Assembly: GCF_029914245.1 (NCBI RefSeq)
Contig: NZ_JARYZI010000002.1
Coordinates: 348,579 to 412,578, forward strand
Origin: Fusibacter bizertensis
Lineage (GTDB): Bacteria; Bacillota; Clostridia; Peptostreptococcales; Acidaminobacteraceae
Direction: 5' to 3'
DNA: 64,000 nt
The notes under the pieces: model-generated
Told to the model about the DNA's origin: nothing
Seen by the model: only the letters and a program-made list of their open reading frames with translations
Databases searched by the model: none
In this document: one piece after another, positions 9,165-18,650 of the stretch
Layout: every line of letters starts with the position of its first letter
Numbering within the stretch: position 1 is the stretch's first letter
Program-made: the position numbers and the translations under genes

Positions 9165-9913
9165 TATTTTCTCCCCCTATAAACTGCTGTTCTTAACTCG
9201 TTTATATAGTCCTCTCGCTCTGGCATGTCAACTGTCATTGCCTCTGAAACAGCTTGTTCTATATCATACGGCACCCGCACAATGGTGATTGCGACGGAAC
9301 AATGTTTGTCTTTTTCATTGGATTGAATTGATCTTTGCATATCAATCTTCCCCTCAATGATCGCATAAGAAGATAAGGTAAAGTCTAGTGGATTACCAAC
9401 ACTTCCCACATTGAATAGTATCTTATCACCAATTGAATCAACATATGAACCATGTATATCACCGTATCCTACAATATCTGATTCTCTGTTTAACGTAGAG
9501 GTTGCTTCAAAAAGTGTTAATCTTTTTTCATCTGGTGTATTTATATGAACTCTATTAAAGACATCACTTGGTGCTGCATGACAAAGTCTAATCAGCTTTC
9601 CGCTAATGAAAAACTCAACGTATAACGGTAAATTTCTAAGATAAGATTCCCTTTCTTTACCGATTTTTGCTCTATGCCAAGTAATGACTTCCGAATCATT
9701 AACTTCAGTCATGAAAAAATCCCAATTGCCTTTTACAACTGCCTCGCATTTATCCCTAATAATATCTATAACTTCAGCAGAATGAGGTCCTTTTCCAGCT
9801 AAATCTCCTAAACATATAATTCTACTAATTTGTCTCTCTTTTATATCATCAAGTACTGCATTTAATGCAGTTAGGTTGCCATGAATGTCTGAGATGATCG
9901 CTATCTTTTCCAC
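9164..9913 (-). CDS. Metallophosphoesterase (calcineurin-like, YfcE-type)
   Basis: About 249 aa. Metal-ligand motifs SDIHGN near the N-terminus, GDLAGKGP, GNWD and YGDIHGSY define a small calcineurin-like phosphoesterase. First gene of the six-gene operon down to 6885. I prefer the GTG at 9911-9913, which has GGAG six bases upstream, over the in-frame ATG at 9925, where that GGAG would lie inside the gene. Substrate unknown; relatives act on phosphodiesters or nucleotides. Confidence 0.86.
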   Translation of the reverse strand: MEKIAIISDIHGNLTALNAVLDDIKERQISRIICLGDLAGKGPHSAEVIDIIRDKCEAVVKGNWDFFMTEVNDSEVITWHRAKIGKERESYLRNLPLYVEFFISGKLIRLCHAAPSDVFNRVHINTPDEKRLTLFEATSTLNRESDIVGYGDIHGSYVDSIGDKILFNVGSVGNPLDFTLSSYAIIEGKIDMQRSIQSNEKDKHCSVAITIVRVPYDIEQAVSEAMTVDMPEREDYINELRTAVYRGRK

Positions 9914-10088
9914 AACACACTCCATTTCTTATAATTATTCGTATTTTTTTGCTAATAACACCTAATATTTAGGGTATAATAATACAAACTTATTAAACTA
10001 ATTTCATTATAACATGAATATAATTACCCGCTAGTCGTCAATTCAAGGTTAATAGACTTTTAATGAAATTCTAATCTGGAGTGTGAAA

Positions 10089-10616
10089 ATGTTCAAGAAA
10101 AATCAAGGACAGGAAATACTGTCAATTCATTGGGATAGGCTAAATGAGTATATAGATCTTACGCACGAAATATTGGTTCATAGTAAAGTAAAATCAATGT
10201 CTTCGTTCATACAACATGGCACAACAAATTGCTACGATCATTCTTTATATGTATCCTATATAAGTTATAGAGTATGCAAACGTCTAAGGTTAGATTACAA
10301 AAGTGCTGCAAGAGGCGCTTTGCTCCATGACTTTTTTCTATACGATTGGCATATTCCTGGAAATTCTGAAGGATTACATGGTTTTAGCCATCCAAAGAAA
10401 GCACATGACAATGCACTAAAATTCTTCAAACTCAATAATTTAGAAAGAGAGATCATTTTAAAGCATATGTGGCCATTAACACTTGCAGTTCCTACAAAAC
10501 TCGAAGTTTTTGTCGTCGTATTCGTTGATAAGTATTGTTCCATCATGGAGACGATAAGGTTAAATAACAAAACAAGATTAAGTCATCTTCAAAAACTTTC
10601 TTATGAAATAACTTAA
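10089..10616 (+). CDS. HD-domain hydrolase
   Basis: A 175-aa protein with HD phosphohydrolase ligands: NCYDHSLYVSYISYRV, then ALLHDFFLYDW (the HD pair) and later a conserved VDKYCS. Such proteins hydrolyse nucleotides or phosphoesters using divalent metals. I start at the ATG at 10089, seven bases after GGAG; the GTG two codons earlier is too near the ribosome site. Monocistronic, ended by a bidirectional hairpin. Confidence 0.82.
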   Translation: MFKKNQGQEILSIHWDRLNEYIDLTHEILVHSKVKSMSSFIQHGTTNCYDHSLYVSYISYRVCKRLRLDYKSAARGALLHDFFLYDWHIPGNSEGLHGFSHPKKAHDNALKFFKLNNLEREIILKHMWPLTLAVPTKLEVFVVVFVDKYCSIMETIRLNNKTRLSHLQKLSYEIT

Positions 10617-10624
10617 AATAATAG

Positions 10625-10674
10625 AAAGCGCATGAAAACATCAAGTTTTATCTTGAAAATTTTCATGCGCTTTT
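10625..10674. terminator. Bidirectional terminator
   Basis: AAAGCGCATGAAAA and TTTTCATGCGCTTTT form a long stem between the convergent HD-domain gene and the DUF2164 gene, with A/T runs suitable for both strands. Confidence 0.88.
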
Positions 10675-10689
10675 ACTTTCTTTACTACT

Positions 10690-10926
10690 CTATCTGCGTG
10701 TTGGTTTTTCTAAGATAAACAAGGCATCTTCTAATTGACTTTGATAAGATTTTATCGTTTTATTTACATCAAATAAAGCTTGGTTATAGATATGAGGTTT
10801 CACTAAGTCCGTTATAAAATCAACGAGCTGTTCTGTTGCTAAATTACCGATTCCTTCTAACATTTCATCTTCAAAGTAATTCTGTACCAATTGTACTATT
10901 TGCGATTTCTCCTCTTTATTAATCAT
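10690..10926 (-). CDS. DUF2164 family protein
   Basis: A 78-aa acidic protein that reads as DUF2164: KEEKSQIVQLVQNYFEDE, LVDFI..LVKPHIYNQAL. Function of the family is unknown. It follows the DUF1801 gene by 24 bases on the same strand. Confidence 0.8.
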   Translation of the reverse strand: MINKEEKSQIVQLVQNYFEDEMLEGIGNLATEQLVDFITDLVKPHIYNQALFDVNKTIKSYQSQLEDALFILEKPTRR

Positions 10927-10950
10927 TTTTACTCCTAGTCATGTCTTTAC

Positions 10951-11304
10951 TCACTTAATATTATGCTTTAATTTTACTTCATCAAGCCTATATCTCACAA
11001 TTCTTATAATCAAATCTGTTGGTAGAGGTTGGTCTAAAGGAAATTGTATGGATCCCTTTGCATATTTGAAGTTTCCAAGCTCCTTTTCAAAAATCTCAAC
11101 TGCGCTTGGTGTAGGATAAAATCCAATATGCTTCTTATAACCTGCAAAATGGACAACATTTTCATGATAGTAATAAGTAGGCATCTGATAACTCATTTTT
11201 TCAGTTGCCATTGGTAGTAACCCTCTTATAATTTGATTTAATTGAACTAGCTTCTCCTTTGTCGATGTAGGAAAGGAGTCAATATACTTATCGATCTCAC
11301 TCAT
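10951..11304 (-). CDS. DUF1801 / YdhG-like protein
   Basis: A 117-aa protein of the DUF1801 (YdhG) family. Typical pieces are IDKYIDSFP at the start, MATEKMSYQMPTYYYHENVVHFAGYKKHIGFYP and YAKGSIQFPLDQPLP. Some relatives (Fra-type) are frataxin-like iron chaperones; no specific role can be assigned here. Its start overlaps the DUF523 gene end by four bases. Confidence 0.84.
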   Translation of the reverse strand: MSEIDKYIDSFPTSTKEKLVQLNQIIRGLLPMATEKMSYQMPTYYYHENVVHFAGYKKHIGFYPTPSAVEIFEKELGNFKYAKGSIQFPLDQPLPTDLIIRIVRYRLDEVKLKHNIK

Positions 11305-11777
11305 AGGACCTCCTCAATAGACAGCTTATTATAGTATTTCAAAAAATCATCTTCTTGATTTTCATTAAAAATAACGATTCCGTTTTGCTCCAAAAGATTG
11401 GCTGTAACTCCATTGCCAGAGATTACTTGCCCTGAAAAACTACCATCATAGACTTCTCCAAATCCACAGGATGGACTTCGTGCTTTTAGAATTGCACATT
11501 TTGCATTGACTATTTTTGCAATCTCCCAAGTTTTTTCTGCACCTATTAAAAATGCTTTTGTCTGGTCTTTTCCTGTATTGTCTACAATCTTAAAGTGTCC
11601 CTCTGTTCTATTTTGAATCTCACAAGGCTCCCTAGGAATAGGTAAGTCTCCCAAAACTTCAGGACAAACCACTATTGCCAATCCCTTCTCTACCCAATTT
11701 GATATCCAAGTATACGGGGTTGCTTCACCATTATACCTGCATTTAATATTCAAAAAGCAAGCACTTACAATTATCAT
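11301..11777 (-). CDS. DUF523 family protein
   Basis: About 158 aa. The conserved Cys-containing features of DUF523 are visible: SACFLNIKCRYNG, VVCPEVLGDLPIPREPCEI and ARSPSCGFGEVYDG. Several invariant Cys suggest metal or cluster binding (inference). I use the ATG at 11775-11777, which has AAAGGA six bases upstream; an upstream GTG overlapping the previous stop is less likely. Confidence 0.85.
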   Translation of the reverse strand: MIIVSACFLNIKCRYNGEATPYTWISNWVEKGLAIVVCPEVLGDLPIPREPCEIQNRTEGHFKIVDNTGKDQTKAFLIGAEKTWEIAKIVNAKCAILKARSPSCGFGEVYDGSFSGQVISGNGVTANLLEQNGIVIFNENQEDDFLKYYNKLSIEEVL

Positions 11778-11794
11778 AATATGTCCTTTCAACA

Positions 11795-12460
11795 CTAAGA
11801 ACTGCTATTAGTAGCAAGTTCACCTAGAATTCTATCCAAAACCTCACTTTTCATGGGCTGATTATGACCTGAGATGATCATCTTTGGATTAAGTGCTTTA
11901 TATTTCAACACACTATCCCTATATATGTCTACATTGCATTCCAGTTCAGGAATTATAAGCTCTGGCGTATCACCAATATTATCTCCTACATTTAAGACTT
12001 GTTCAGCTTGATCATATACACTGATGGAATCATAAGTATGGCCTGGTGTGTGGAACAAGATAATACGGTCTTCGAAAAACTCTAATCGTTCTTCAAAAAC
12101 AAGGCTCGGGAGTCTCATCTCAACGGGATCTTTTAGGTACACCTTATTTTTTTGAATCGAGCGCTCCCAATCTCGCGTAATTGCTTCAATACAACTTCTA
12201 TGAGAGATTATCGTTGCTTCTTTAACCAAACAATTAGCCCAAATATGATCCCAGTGGTAGTGTGTATTGATGATAATAAAAGGATTTTGATTTCGTACGC
12301 TTGCAAAATTAATCATAGGATTTAATGTATGTGCGCCAATCCCTGGATCAATAATATAATTGTATTTCTCACCTATAATAAGTTGTAGATTTAAATCCCA
12401 GTCTTCAGAGTCATAATAAGTAAAGATAAAATTTCTAGTGCCTACCTGTTTAATTTTCAT
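11795..12460 (-). CDS. Metallo-beta-lactamase-fold hydrolase
   Basis: A 221-aa MBL-fold protein with the metal motif THYHWDH near residue 67, FHTPGHTYDSIS and a late ISGHNQP histidine. This suggests a glyoxalase II-like or lactonase-like hydrolase in the cytosol. It leads a four-gene minus-strand run with DUF523, DUF1801 and DUF2164. Substrate unknown. Confidence 0.85.
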   Translation of the reverse strand: MKIKQVGTRNFIFTYYDSEDWDLNLQLIIGEKYNYIIDPGIGAHTLNPMINFASVRNQNPFIIINTHYHWDHIWANCLVKEATIISHRSCIEAITRDWERSIQKNKVYLKDPVEMRLPSLVFEERLEFFEDRIILFHTPGHTYDSISVYDQAEQVLNVGDNIGDTPELIIPELECNVDIYRDSVLKYKALNPKMIISGHNQPMKSEVLDRILGELATNSSS

Positions 12461-12494
12461 ATTACCTCTTTATAAATTTTGACTTAATTAAAAA

Positions 12495-13271
12495 CTACTT
12501 AAATATCACATACATTAGATCCTTTACTATAGCAAACCATTCCCTAACAAAAGCCTGTAAAAACTGATCTCGGGGTGTATCTGAGGGAACTGTATCAAAA
12601 TGCATCTCCAAATTTTGTGCTAGTAAATTGATTCTAAATAAATGATAATCACTTGACACCATCAAAATATGTGGTGGATATGTTTCTTTAAAGTCACCGT
12701 TGATTATCTCTTTAACAAAATCCAAATTTTGTTGTGTTGACTTTGACAATGGTTCAACAAGTATATTTTCTGAATCAATTTTTTTATCTACTAGGTATTG
12801 CTTCATGGCGTCAGCCTCGGTGATATATTCGCCGGGCCCTTTTCCACCAGTTACAATAATCGTTGATCCGTGTTTTAAATAAACAGCTTTCCCTACCTCC
12901 AAACGATTTGATAATCGTGTTGGAATTTCAAGTCCGTTTACCACATCTCCAAATATAACGATATAGTCATACTGTTCTTTTTCATGATAAGTACCATCCA
13001 TATTGCTTAAAATGGCCAGTGATAAAGATAAAACTGAAACAAATACCACACCCAGAATACTCGCTGATATCCACTTTAATATTTTATTAATAATCTTATT
13101 GCCACGATAATTGATGATCAAAGTACAAAAAAACAAACTTACAAAAAGAAAAGAAACTCGGATGGGAAATTGTAGAAAATCATGAAATGCCCATAGATTA
13201 ACAACAGCTATAGCTATTACCATGAAGACCCATTTTAATTTCACTTTAAAACGATAAGATTTAATGAACAT
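12495..13271 (-). CDS. YdcF/SanA-like DUF218 membrane protein
   Basis: A 258-aa protein with three N-terminal transmembrane helices and an extracytoplasmic DUF218 domain: YDYIVIFGDVV near residue 102, STIIVTGGKGPGE, and the Ser/His-rich VSSDYHLFR. DUF218 proteins (SanA, ElyC, YdcF) take part in envelope maintenance. Divergent from the next gene. Confidence 0.84.
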   Translation of the reverse strand: MFIKSYRFKVKLKWVFMVIAIAVVNLWAFHDFLQFPIRVSFLFVSLFFCTLIINYRGNKIINKILKWISASILGVVFVSVLSLSLAILSNMDGTYHEKEQYDYIVIFGDVVNGLEIPTRLSNRLEVGKAVYLKHGSTIIVTGGKGPGEYITEADAMKQYLVDKKIDSENILVEPLSKSTQQNLDFVKEIINGDFKETYPPHILMVSSDYHLFRINLLAQNLEMHFDTVPSDTPRDQFLQAFVREWFAIVKDLMYVIFK

Positions 13272-13430
13272 TTAGGTCAACCTCTTTCCTATCTAAATTA
13301 TAGCAAAATAGCAAAAAAAAAACTCCCTTTTTTAGATTATGTTTATTCATTTTTTATATTTATAGGCTATAATAGTACTAGTATATATCGTTAAATTGTT
13401 GTCGAAATAATATGATTACAGGAGGCTGTT

Positions 13431-13925
13431 ATGAAACGAACTTTATATCGTTCTATATTACTACTTGTTGCAGTCGCGTGTGTCCTTTTCATACTCTTTA
13501 TGCAACCTTGTGTAAAAAGCATAAAATCTACTACAGCTTCAAATATAACAGATTTTAAAGTACATGAAGATTATTTAATTGGTCAAAATTACATACGAGA
13601 AGGTGCAGTACCAGGCATATTGAAAAAAGCTTATTTTGTCGATAAAAACGGGCGCTGTATTGATGCAAGTAAACTACCCTTTGAATGGGATATCTGGGTT
13701 GCCGAACGTTCCTCATACGGCGCACTTCACGTTACTTCACAAGAAATAGCAAGCATTGTGAAACAAAAGGTTGAGAATCATCCACTGGATACACAAGCTT
13801 TTGCTCTCGTCTTACATATTAAACCTAAAAAGGAATGTAAGAGAAGACATGATTATTACTTGAAGCTGGAATATGAGATGCTTGGTGTCCAAAAGCACAT
13901 CATCAATAAAGCATTAACAATGTAA
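13431..13925 (+). CDS. Signal-anchored hypothetical protein
   Basis: A 164-aa protein with an N-terminal membrane anchor or signal peptide (about residues 7-25, ending near MQPCV) and an exported domain with several Cys. I do not recognise the domain. AGGAGGC precedes the ATG by five bases. A TATAAT box lies at 13368-13373 without a clear -35 element. Followed by a strong terminator. Confidence 0.7.
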   Translation: MKRTLYRSILLLVAVACVLFILFMQPCVKSIKSTTASNITDFKVHEDYLIGQNYIREGAVPGILKKAYFVDKNGRCIDASKLPFEWDIWVAERSSYGALHVTSQEIASIVKQKVENHPLDTQAFALVLHIKPKKECKRRHDYYLKLEYEMLGVQKHIINKALTM

Positions 13926-13933
13926 CTTAATGG

Positions 13934-13967
13934 AGTGACTGGGAAATATAATCTCAGTCACTTTTTT
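13934..13967 (+). terminator. Rho-independent terminator
   Basis: AGTGACTG/CAGTCACT stem with a 13-base loop and T6 run directly after the preceding gene. Confidence 0.9.
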
Positions 13968-14052
13968 CAATTTTACTAATATAGCGCTGCTTCAACTTAT
14001 GGTTTACCTGTCTATACAGGGGTATAATCATAAAAAGAGGGGAGGGGATTTT

Positions 14053-15438
14053 ATGGATCGAAACTATTTTCAAAATTTTGATTTTTTTAAAGCACTACTA
14101 GAAGCATTACCTAACCCCATCTTTTATAAAGATCGAGCTGGATACTACCGTTTTTGTAACGTTGCTTTTCTAAATTTTACTGGGTTAAAATTAGAAGCTA
14201 TCATTGACAAGACTGTTTTTGATATTGCGCCTCCTGAACTTGCCAAAGTCTATGACGATGCTGACCAAAGTGTATATGACGAAGCGTTTGTCCAAGTTTA
14301 TGAAGCACGAATCTTACATGCCGATGGAACACTACACGATGTAATCTTTAGCAAAGCTGTTCATTTTGATCAAAACGATGAACCTCTAGGGATCGTCGGA
14401 ATTATACAAGATGTTACCGAAAAAAAGGAAGCACTTAGAGAAGTGGAAATGCTTCATAAATTAAAAGATGTTTTTCTTTATCTTAATCAGGCTATGATTT
14501 CATATGAAAACGAACAGGAACTACTCAATGCATTATTAAGACAAGTTCAATCAATTTTTGTTAAATGTACACAGGCTACTGTCTTGGAGTTGAGTCATAA
14601 TGATATTCTAACAGTGCTTGCACATGTTGGTTTCTACGATTCTGATATGAGTGATTTTCAAATTCCATTATCAGAGAGCTTTATTTTAAAGGATTTTAAT
14701 GATGAGTTTTTATCCGCACATATCGTTAATGATATCGTTGCCTTTACAAATCAAGGACATAAAGAAGTTGCTTTACCTCTTTCAAATAAACCAGTCCAAT
14801 CTTCGCTTGTTGTTCCAATTTGGATTAATGATAAGTTAAAATGGATTTTCTCTTTAGACAGTTCTGAAAACAATATTTATAATGAAACTGATCGAAAAGT
14901 TGCAGATTATATTAGAGAGCAATTACCTTTACTCTATCGGATCTACGAGCTCTATTTGAGAATATTACGTTTATCTCAATTTGATGAATTGACTAAATTG
15001 ATTAACCGTAGACACTTTGATACTTTACATGAAAACTTATTTAAACAATCTCTGCTAGAAAATAAACAATACGCTTTAGTTTTGTTTGACTTAGATGGAC
15101 TGAAACACGTAAACGACTTATACGGACACCAGGCTGGTGATGCTTACTTGATTGCATTTTCAAACTGGTTAAAAAGTGCTCCTATAGAGGGCGAATGTTA
15201 TGCTAGGCTAGGTGGCGATGAATTTGTAGGATTATTTCCTAACGTTCCTGCTGATTTGTTAACTTTAAAACTTAACGATCTGCGAAAATCCTTTGAAAAA
15301 ATCGCAATTGTAGATATACCACATCTTTATTATGGAAGCTTTAGTTTTGGCGTCTCAAGTTATCCAGATGATACCGATAACAGATCAAAACTTTTCCAGA
15401 TAGCTGATGTAAGAATGTATAAGGATAAAAAAAGATAA
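14053..15438 (+). CDS. PAS-GAF-GGDEF diguanylate cyclase
   Basis: A 461-aa cytosolic protein. An N-terminal PAS domain (about residues 8-125; PNPIFYKDRAGYYRFCN) is followed by a GAF-like sensor (about 130-300) and a GGDEF domain whose active site ARLGGDEFVGLF is intact. It should make cyclic di-GMP from two GTP. No RxxD product-inhibition site is visible at the usual place before GGDEF, so feedback inhibition may be absent. The ATG at 14053 has GGGGAGGGG upstream and is preferred over an earlier ORF start. Confidence 0.9.
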   Translation: MDRNYFQNFDFFKALLEALPNPIFYKDRAGYYRFCNVAFLNFTGLKLEAIIDKTVFDIAPPELAKVYDDADQSVYDEAFVQVYEARILHADGTLHDVIFSKAVHFDQNDEPLGIVGIIQDVTEKKEALREVEMLHKLKDVFLYLNQAMISYENEQELLNALLRQVQSIFVKCTQATVLELSHNDILTVLAHVGFYDSDMSDFQIPLSESFILKDFNDEFLSAHIVNDIVAFTNQGHKEVALPLSNKPVQSSLVVPIWINDKLKWIFSLDSSENNIYNETDRKVADYIREQLPLLYRIYELYLRILRLSQFDELTKLINRRHFDTLHENLFKQSLLENKQYALVLFDLDGLKHVNDLYGHQAGDAYLIAFSNWLKSAPIEGECYARLGGDEFVGLFPNVPADLLTLKLNDLRKSFEKIAIVDIPHLYYGSFSFGVSSYPDDTDNRSKLFQIADVRMYKDKKR

Positions 15439-15450
15439 ACCCTATATATG

Positions 15451-15491
15451 AAAAAGCGCTCCCTTAACCTTTTGGTGGGAACGCTTTTTTT
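15451..15491. terminator. Terminator after the GGDEF gene
   Basis: AAAAAGCGCTCCC/GGGAACGCTTTTTTT hairpin between convergent genes; the T run is best for the plus strand, while the A run also gives a U tract for the minus strand. Confidence 0.88.
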
Positions 15492-15507
15492 GTAAAGCTC
15501 ACCCTTA

Positions 15508-16401
15508 CTATAAGAACATGATCGCCACACCCGTTAGTGTGATAAGGGTACCAATAATTTCTTTTACAGTAACCTTTTCTTTCTTAATAAAAAAAGCAAA
15601 AGGTATCAATAAAACGGGGGTAATAGAAGTCAATGTTGATGCTACACCAGGGTTGATTTTTTGAACGGCATAAAGCGATAGTGAAATCCCTAAAAACGGA
15701 CCAAAAAAAGAACCAATCGTTGCGGTTCTTAGTGCATCAGTACGTTTAAGTGATTTAAAAAACGAATGCCAATTATTACGTACAAAGAAAATTACCGCAA
15801 AACCAATCATTCCTGCTAATAATCTTATCTGTGTAGAAGCAAATGGATCATAACTCGCCATTCCAAATTTGCCTATAATATAACCAGCAGCTTGTCCAAA
15901 TGCACCCCCAAATGCTAATAAGATCCCTTTGATTGGATGAGAGAAAGACACTTTTTTATTATCTTTTCCACTTACAAGTATTACAGATGCAATCCCCAAA
16001 AGTGTAACTAGCATGCCCAAAATTTGGATTGGTTTCATTGATTCACCTAAAAAGATAAAGGCCAAAATTCCACTCAAAGGCGGAACGCTCGCATAGATCA
16101 ACATGGATATCCTCGAGCCAATCTGTACAAACGCTTCAAACAAAAGTAAATCTCCTATGACAATTCCAACCAATCCCGACATCAATAGCCAAAACCACTG
16201 GGTAACTGTAGCATCTATAGGGAAAAAGTATCCTCTTGTAAAAAGTGTAAAGAGTGACAAAAAAACCATACCAATCAGTAACCTTAATAAGTTCAGATTC
16301 ATTGATCCAATTTTTTTACCTGTTGTCTCAAATGCTGTCGCAGTAATCGCCCAGCAAAAAGCAGTAGATAAAGCTGCAATTTCTCCTGTATAATTCCCCA
16401 T
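15508..16401 (-). CDS. EamA/DMT-family transporter
   Basis: A 297-aa protein with ten hydrophobic segments in two repeated EamA halves, typical of drug/metabolite exporters. The start of the second half (LLAFGGAFGQAAGYIIGKFG) and the final YAVQKINPGVASTLTSITPV are family features. It probably exports an amino acid or metabolite through the membrane; substrate unknown. Monocistronic. Confidence 0.87.
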   Translation of the reverse strand: MGNYTGEIAALSTAFCWAITATAFETTGKKIGSMNLNLLRLLIGMVFLSLFTLFTRGYFFPIDATVTQWFWLLMSGLVGIVIGDLLLFEAFVQIGSRISMLIYASVPPLSGILAFIFLGESMKPIQILGMLVTLLGIASVILVSGKDNKKVSFSHPIKGILLAFGGAFGQAAGYIIGKFGMASYDPFASTQIRLLAGMIGFAVIFFVRNNWHSFFKSLKRTDALRTATIGSFFGPFLGISLSLYAVQKINPGVASTLTSITPVLLIPFAFFIKKEKVTVKEIIGTLITLTGVAIMFL

Positions 16402-16442
16402 ATATCTTGCTCCTTATAACCTGACTTTATATTGCAGACTTA

Positions 16443-17828
16443 TTATACACTAATCTTATTGGGAAATGTAATTATAAAAGTACTCCCCTTATTTGGTTTT
16501 GATCCACAACTTATCTCTCCACCGATTCTACGCATATTTTCTCTTGCAACATATAATCCTAGTCCATCACCAGCAGAATTCGTCCCATCATGATTTCCTC
16601 TAAAGTAAGCATCAAAAATACGCTCTCTTATCCTTTCATCAATCCCCATACCATCATCTTTCACTTCAATTGTCACCCTATCTAAAACTTGATCAAAGCT
16701 AATTTCGATTAAGACACGGCCATTCTCATATGAGTATTTATAGGCATTCGTCAATATATTGTAAATCGTTTGACTTAACTTAAACTGATCAGTTTCAGTC
16801 ATTGTACTTATACGCCCTTTTATGTTGATCTCAATATTTTTTTTCTGAAACGACGCCGATAACCCACGAACGATTTGGTCAATCATAACATTTAAATCAA
16901 AAGATACAATGTCAAGTTCATCAGTTTCATGCTCCGCATCAATCATACCACTCATATTGGAAATAATAGATGTTAAAGTATCAATTTGATTTTGCAAGAT
17001 ACTTAGCGTATCTGTATTGACCTCAACGACACCATCTTCAATGCCTTCAAGATGGGTTTTCATGATAGTAAGCGGTGTTCTAGACTGATGGATCATCTGA
17101 TCCAAAAGTGTTTTTCTACTTTTTTGTTTTAAGCGTAACCGCATCCCAAGCTCAAAAAGACTGTCTCTAATCTGTTTAATCTCTACAATCCCTGATCGCT
17201 TATACGTTCGAGTTTCACCCACTTGCAAATCATTTGCAAATTCTGCAGTATCTTTTAATGCAAGACTCATTTTTCGACTCAAAACAATTCCAAGTAAGAC
17301 AGCAAAAACAAGTGCAATTCCCACAGAAAAGATACTATTCATAATCAATGAACCTTTAAATAGCTTCGCTACAATTGAATTTTCTGCGGAGCTATTTCTT
17401 GTAATATTAAGGTAACCCAAGAGTGTATCTCCATCGATGATTTTATACTGATCTACCTCTTCAGTATCATTATCCATCATGCTACCCATCATCCCTCTGT
17501 ATCGCGTACCATTAGTACTCATATTACCAGCAGATTCTTTTACATCTAGTAGTAGTGCACCATTTAAATCATATAGCTTGATCCTAACAATTGGATCAAC
17601 AAGATGCGTTTCAAGTTCAAGCGACATTTGCTGATACGATTTACTTGAAGCATACATTGCATTTTTTGTATATTCTTTTATTTGTTCTATGTGTTGATCA
17701 TAACTCTCTGAAAGATAAGTCTTGAAATATCGATCTGTTAATGCACTTAAAACTAACGCATTGATTGATATCGATATAATGGCAACACTCACTAATACTA
17801 AAAGCATAATTTTTCGAATAGACATCAA
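16443..17828 (-). CDS. Membrane sensor histidine kinase
   Basis: A 461-aa kinase with two transmembrane helices (about residues 8-28 and 160-182) flanking an external sensor of about 130 residues. The sensor contains a Met cluster, RGMMGSMMDND, that could bind a soft metal such as copper or silver (inference). The phosphoacceptor box HQSRTPLT is near residue 246; the ATP-binding domain shows NILTNAYKYS, DDGMGID and GDGLGLYVA. Its ATG overlaps the response-regulator stop (ATGA). Confidence 0.9.
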   Translation of the reverse strand: MMSIRKIMLLVLVSVAIISISINALVLSALTDRYFKTYLSESYDQHIEQIKEYTKNAMYASSKSYQQMSLELETHLVDPIVRIKLYDLNGALLLDVKESAGNMSTNGTRYRGMMGSMMDNDTEEVDQYKIIDGDTLLGYLNITRNSSAENSIVAKLFKGSLIMNSIFSVGIALVFAVLLGIVLSRKMSLALKDTAEFANDLQVGETRTYKRSGIVEIKQIRDSLFELGMRLRLKQKSRKTLLDQMIHQSRTPLTIMKTHLEGIEDGVVEVNTDTLSILQNQIDTLTSIISNMSGMIDAEHETDELDIVSFDLNVMIDQIVRGLSASFQKKNIEINIKGRISTMTETDQFKLSQTIYNILTNAYKYSYENGRVLIEISFDQVLDRVTIEVKDDGMGIDERIRERIFDAYFRGNHDGTNSAGDGLGLYVARENMRRIGGEISCGSKPNKGSTFIITFPNKISV

Positions 17829-18511
17829 GCATCCCCCCCAAACATGTAACCCGCTCCATATTTAGTTACCAAAAATATCGGTTGCTTTGGATCAGCTTCG
17901 ATTTTCTGTCTTAATCTCTTGATGTAACTGTCTATATTTCTATCAAATCCTTCATAATCAATTCCAAATGCCAAACGAATCAATTGATCTCTAGAAAGTA
18001 TAATTCCTTTATTTTGGATAAAAACACTTAAAAGTTGAAATTCTGTAGCTGTCAACGAAATTTCTTGTTCGTCTTTGTAGAGCTTCATATTATGTGGACA
18101 TAATTTTAGACAATCAAAAACAAGGCATTCGTTTTCGCTTTCAACTACAAATGACCTTTTGAGGATGACCTTAACTCTTCGCACCAGCTCTCTTGGGCTA
18201 AATGGTTTCACAACATAATCATCTGCACCCAAATCAAACCCTTTAATTCTATCGACTTCTAATTCTCTAGCAGTCAACATCAGTACAGGGATATCAGAAT
18301 TACTACGTATTTGTTCTAGGACTTGAAAACCATCTATTCCAGGCATCATCACATCTAAAATCACCATATGAAAACGACTTTGAGTCATCTTATCAAGTGC
18401 AACAAATCCATTTTCAGCAATTTCTACTTGATATCCCTCTTTTATAAGATACTTTTCAACAACTTCTCTAATCTCCAGTTGATCTTCCACTATCAAAATT
18501 TTCTGGTTCAT
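17825..18511 (-). CDS. OmpR-family response regulator
   Basis: A 228-aa regulator with receiver domain (Asp53 in VILDVMMPG, conserved Lys in DYVVKPFSP) and a C-terminal winged helix (LTATEFQLLSVF, YEGFDRNIDSYIKRLRQKI). It is the partner of the downstream kinase. GAGGTCGAT precedes the ATG. The neighbouring SHOCT-protein operon is a plausible target (inference from location). Confidence 0.92.
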   Translation of the reverse strand: MNQKILIVEDQLEIREVVEKYLIKEGYQVEIAENGFVALDKMTQSRFHMVILDVMMPGIDGFQVLEQIRSNSDIPVLMLTARELEVDRIKGFDLGADDYVVKPFSPRELVRRVKVILKRSFVVESENECLVFDCLKLCPHNMKLYKDEQEISLTATEFQLLSVFIQNKGIILSRDQLIRLAFGIDYEGFDRNIDSYIKRLRQKIEADPKQPIFLVTKYGAGYMFGGDA

Positions 18512-18594
18512 ATCGACCTCGTTTACTATCTAATACTATTAATTATACGTCAATTCAGATTTTAATACTATTTGATTTCACACATACCTAAAAT

Positions 18595-18644
18595 AATAAC
18601 CGCTAACTTTCATATGGTTACTCACATACAAAACAGCGGTTATT
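18595..18644 (-). terminator. Hairpin after the SHOCT genes
   Basis: Perfect 10-bp arms AATAACCGCT/AGCGGTTATT between the SHOCT gene and the response regulator. The minus-strand T tract is weak (ATTTTAGG), so termination may be partial. Confidence 0.6.
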
Positions 18645-18650
18645 TAGGCA

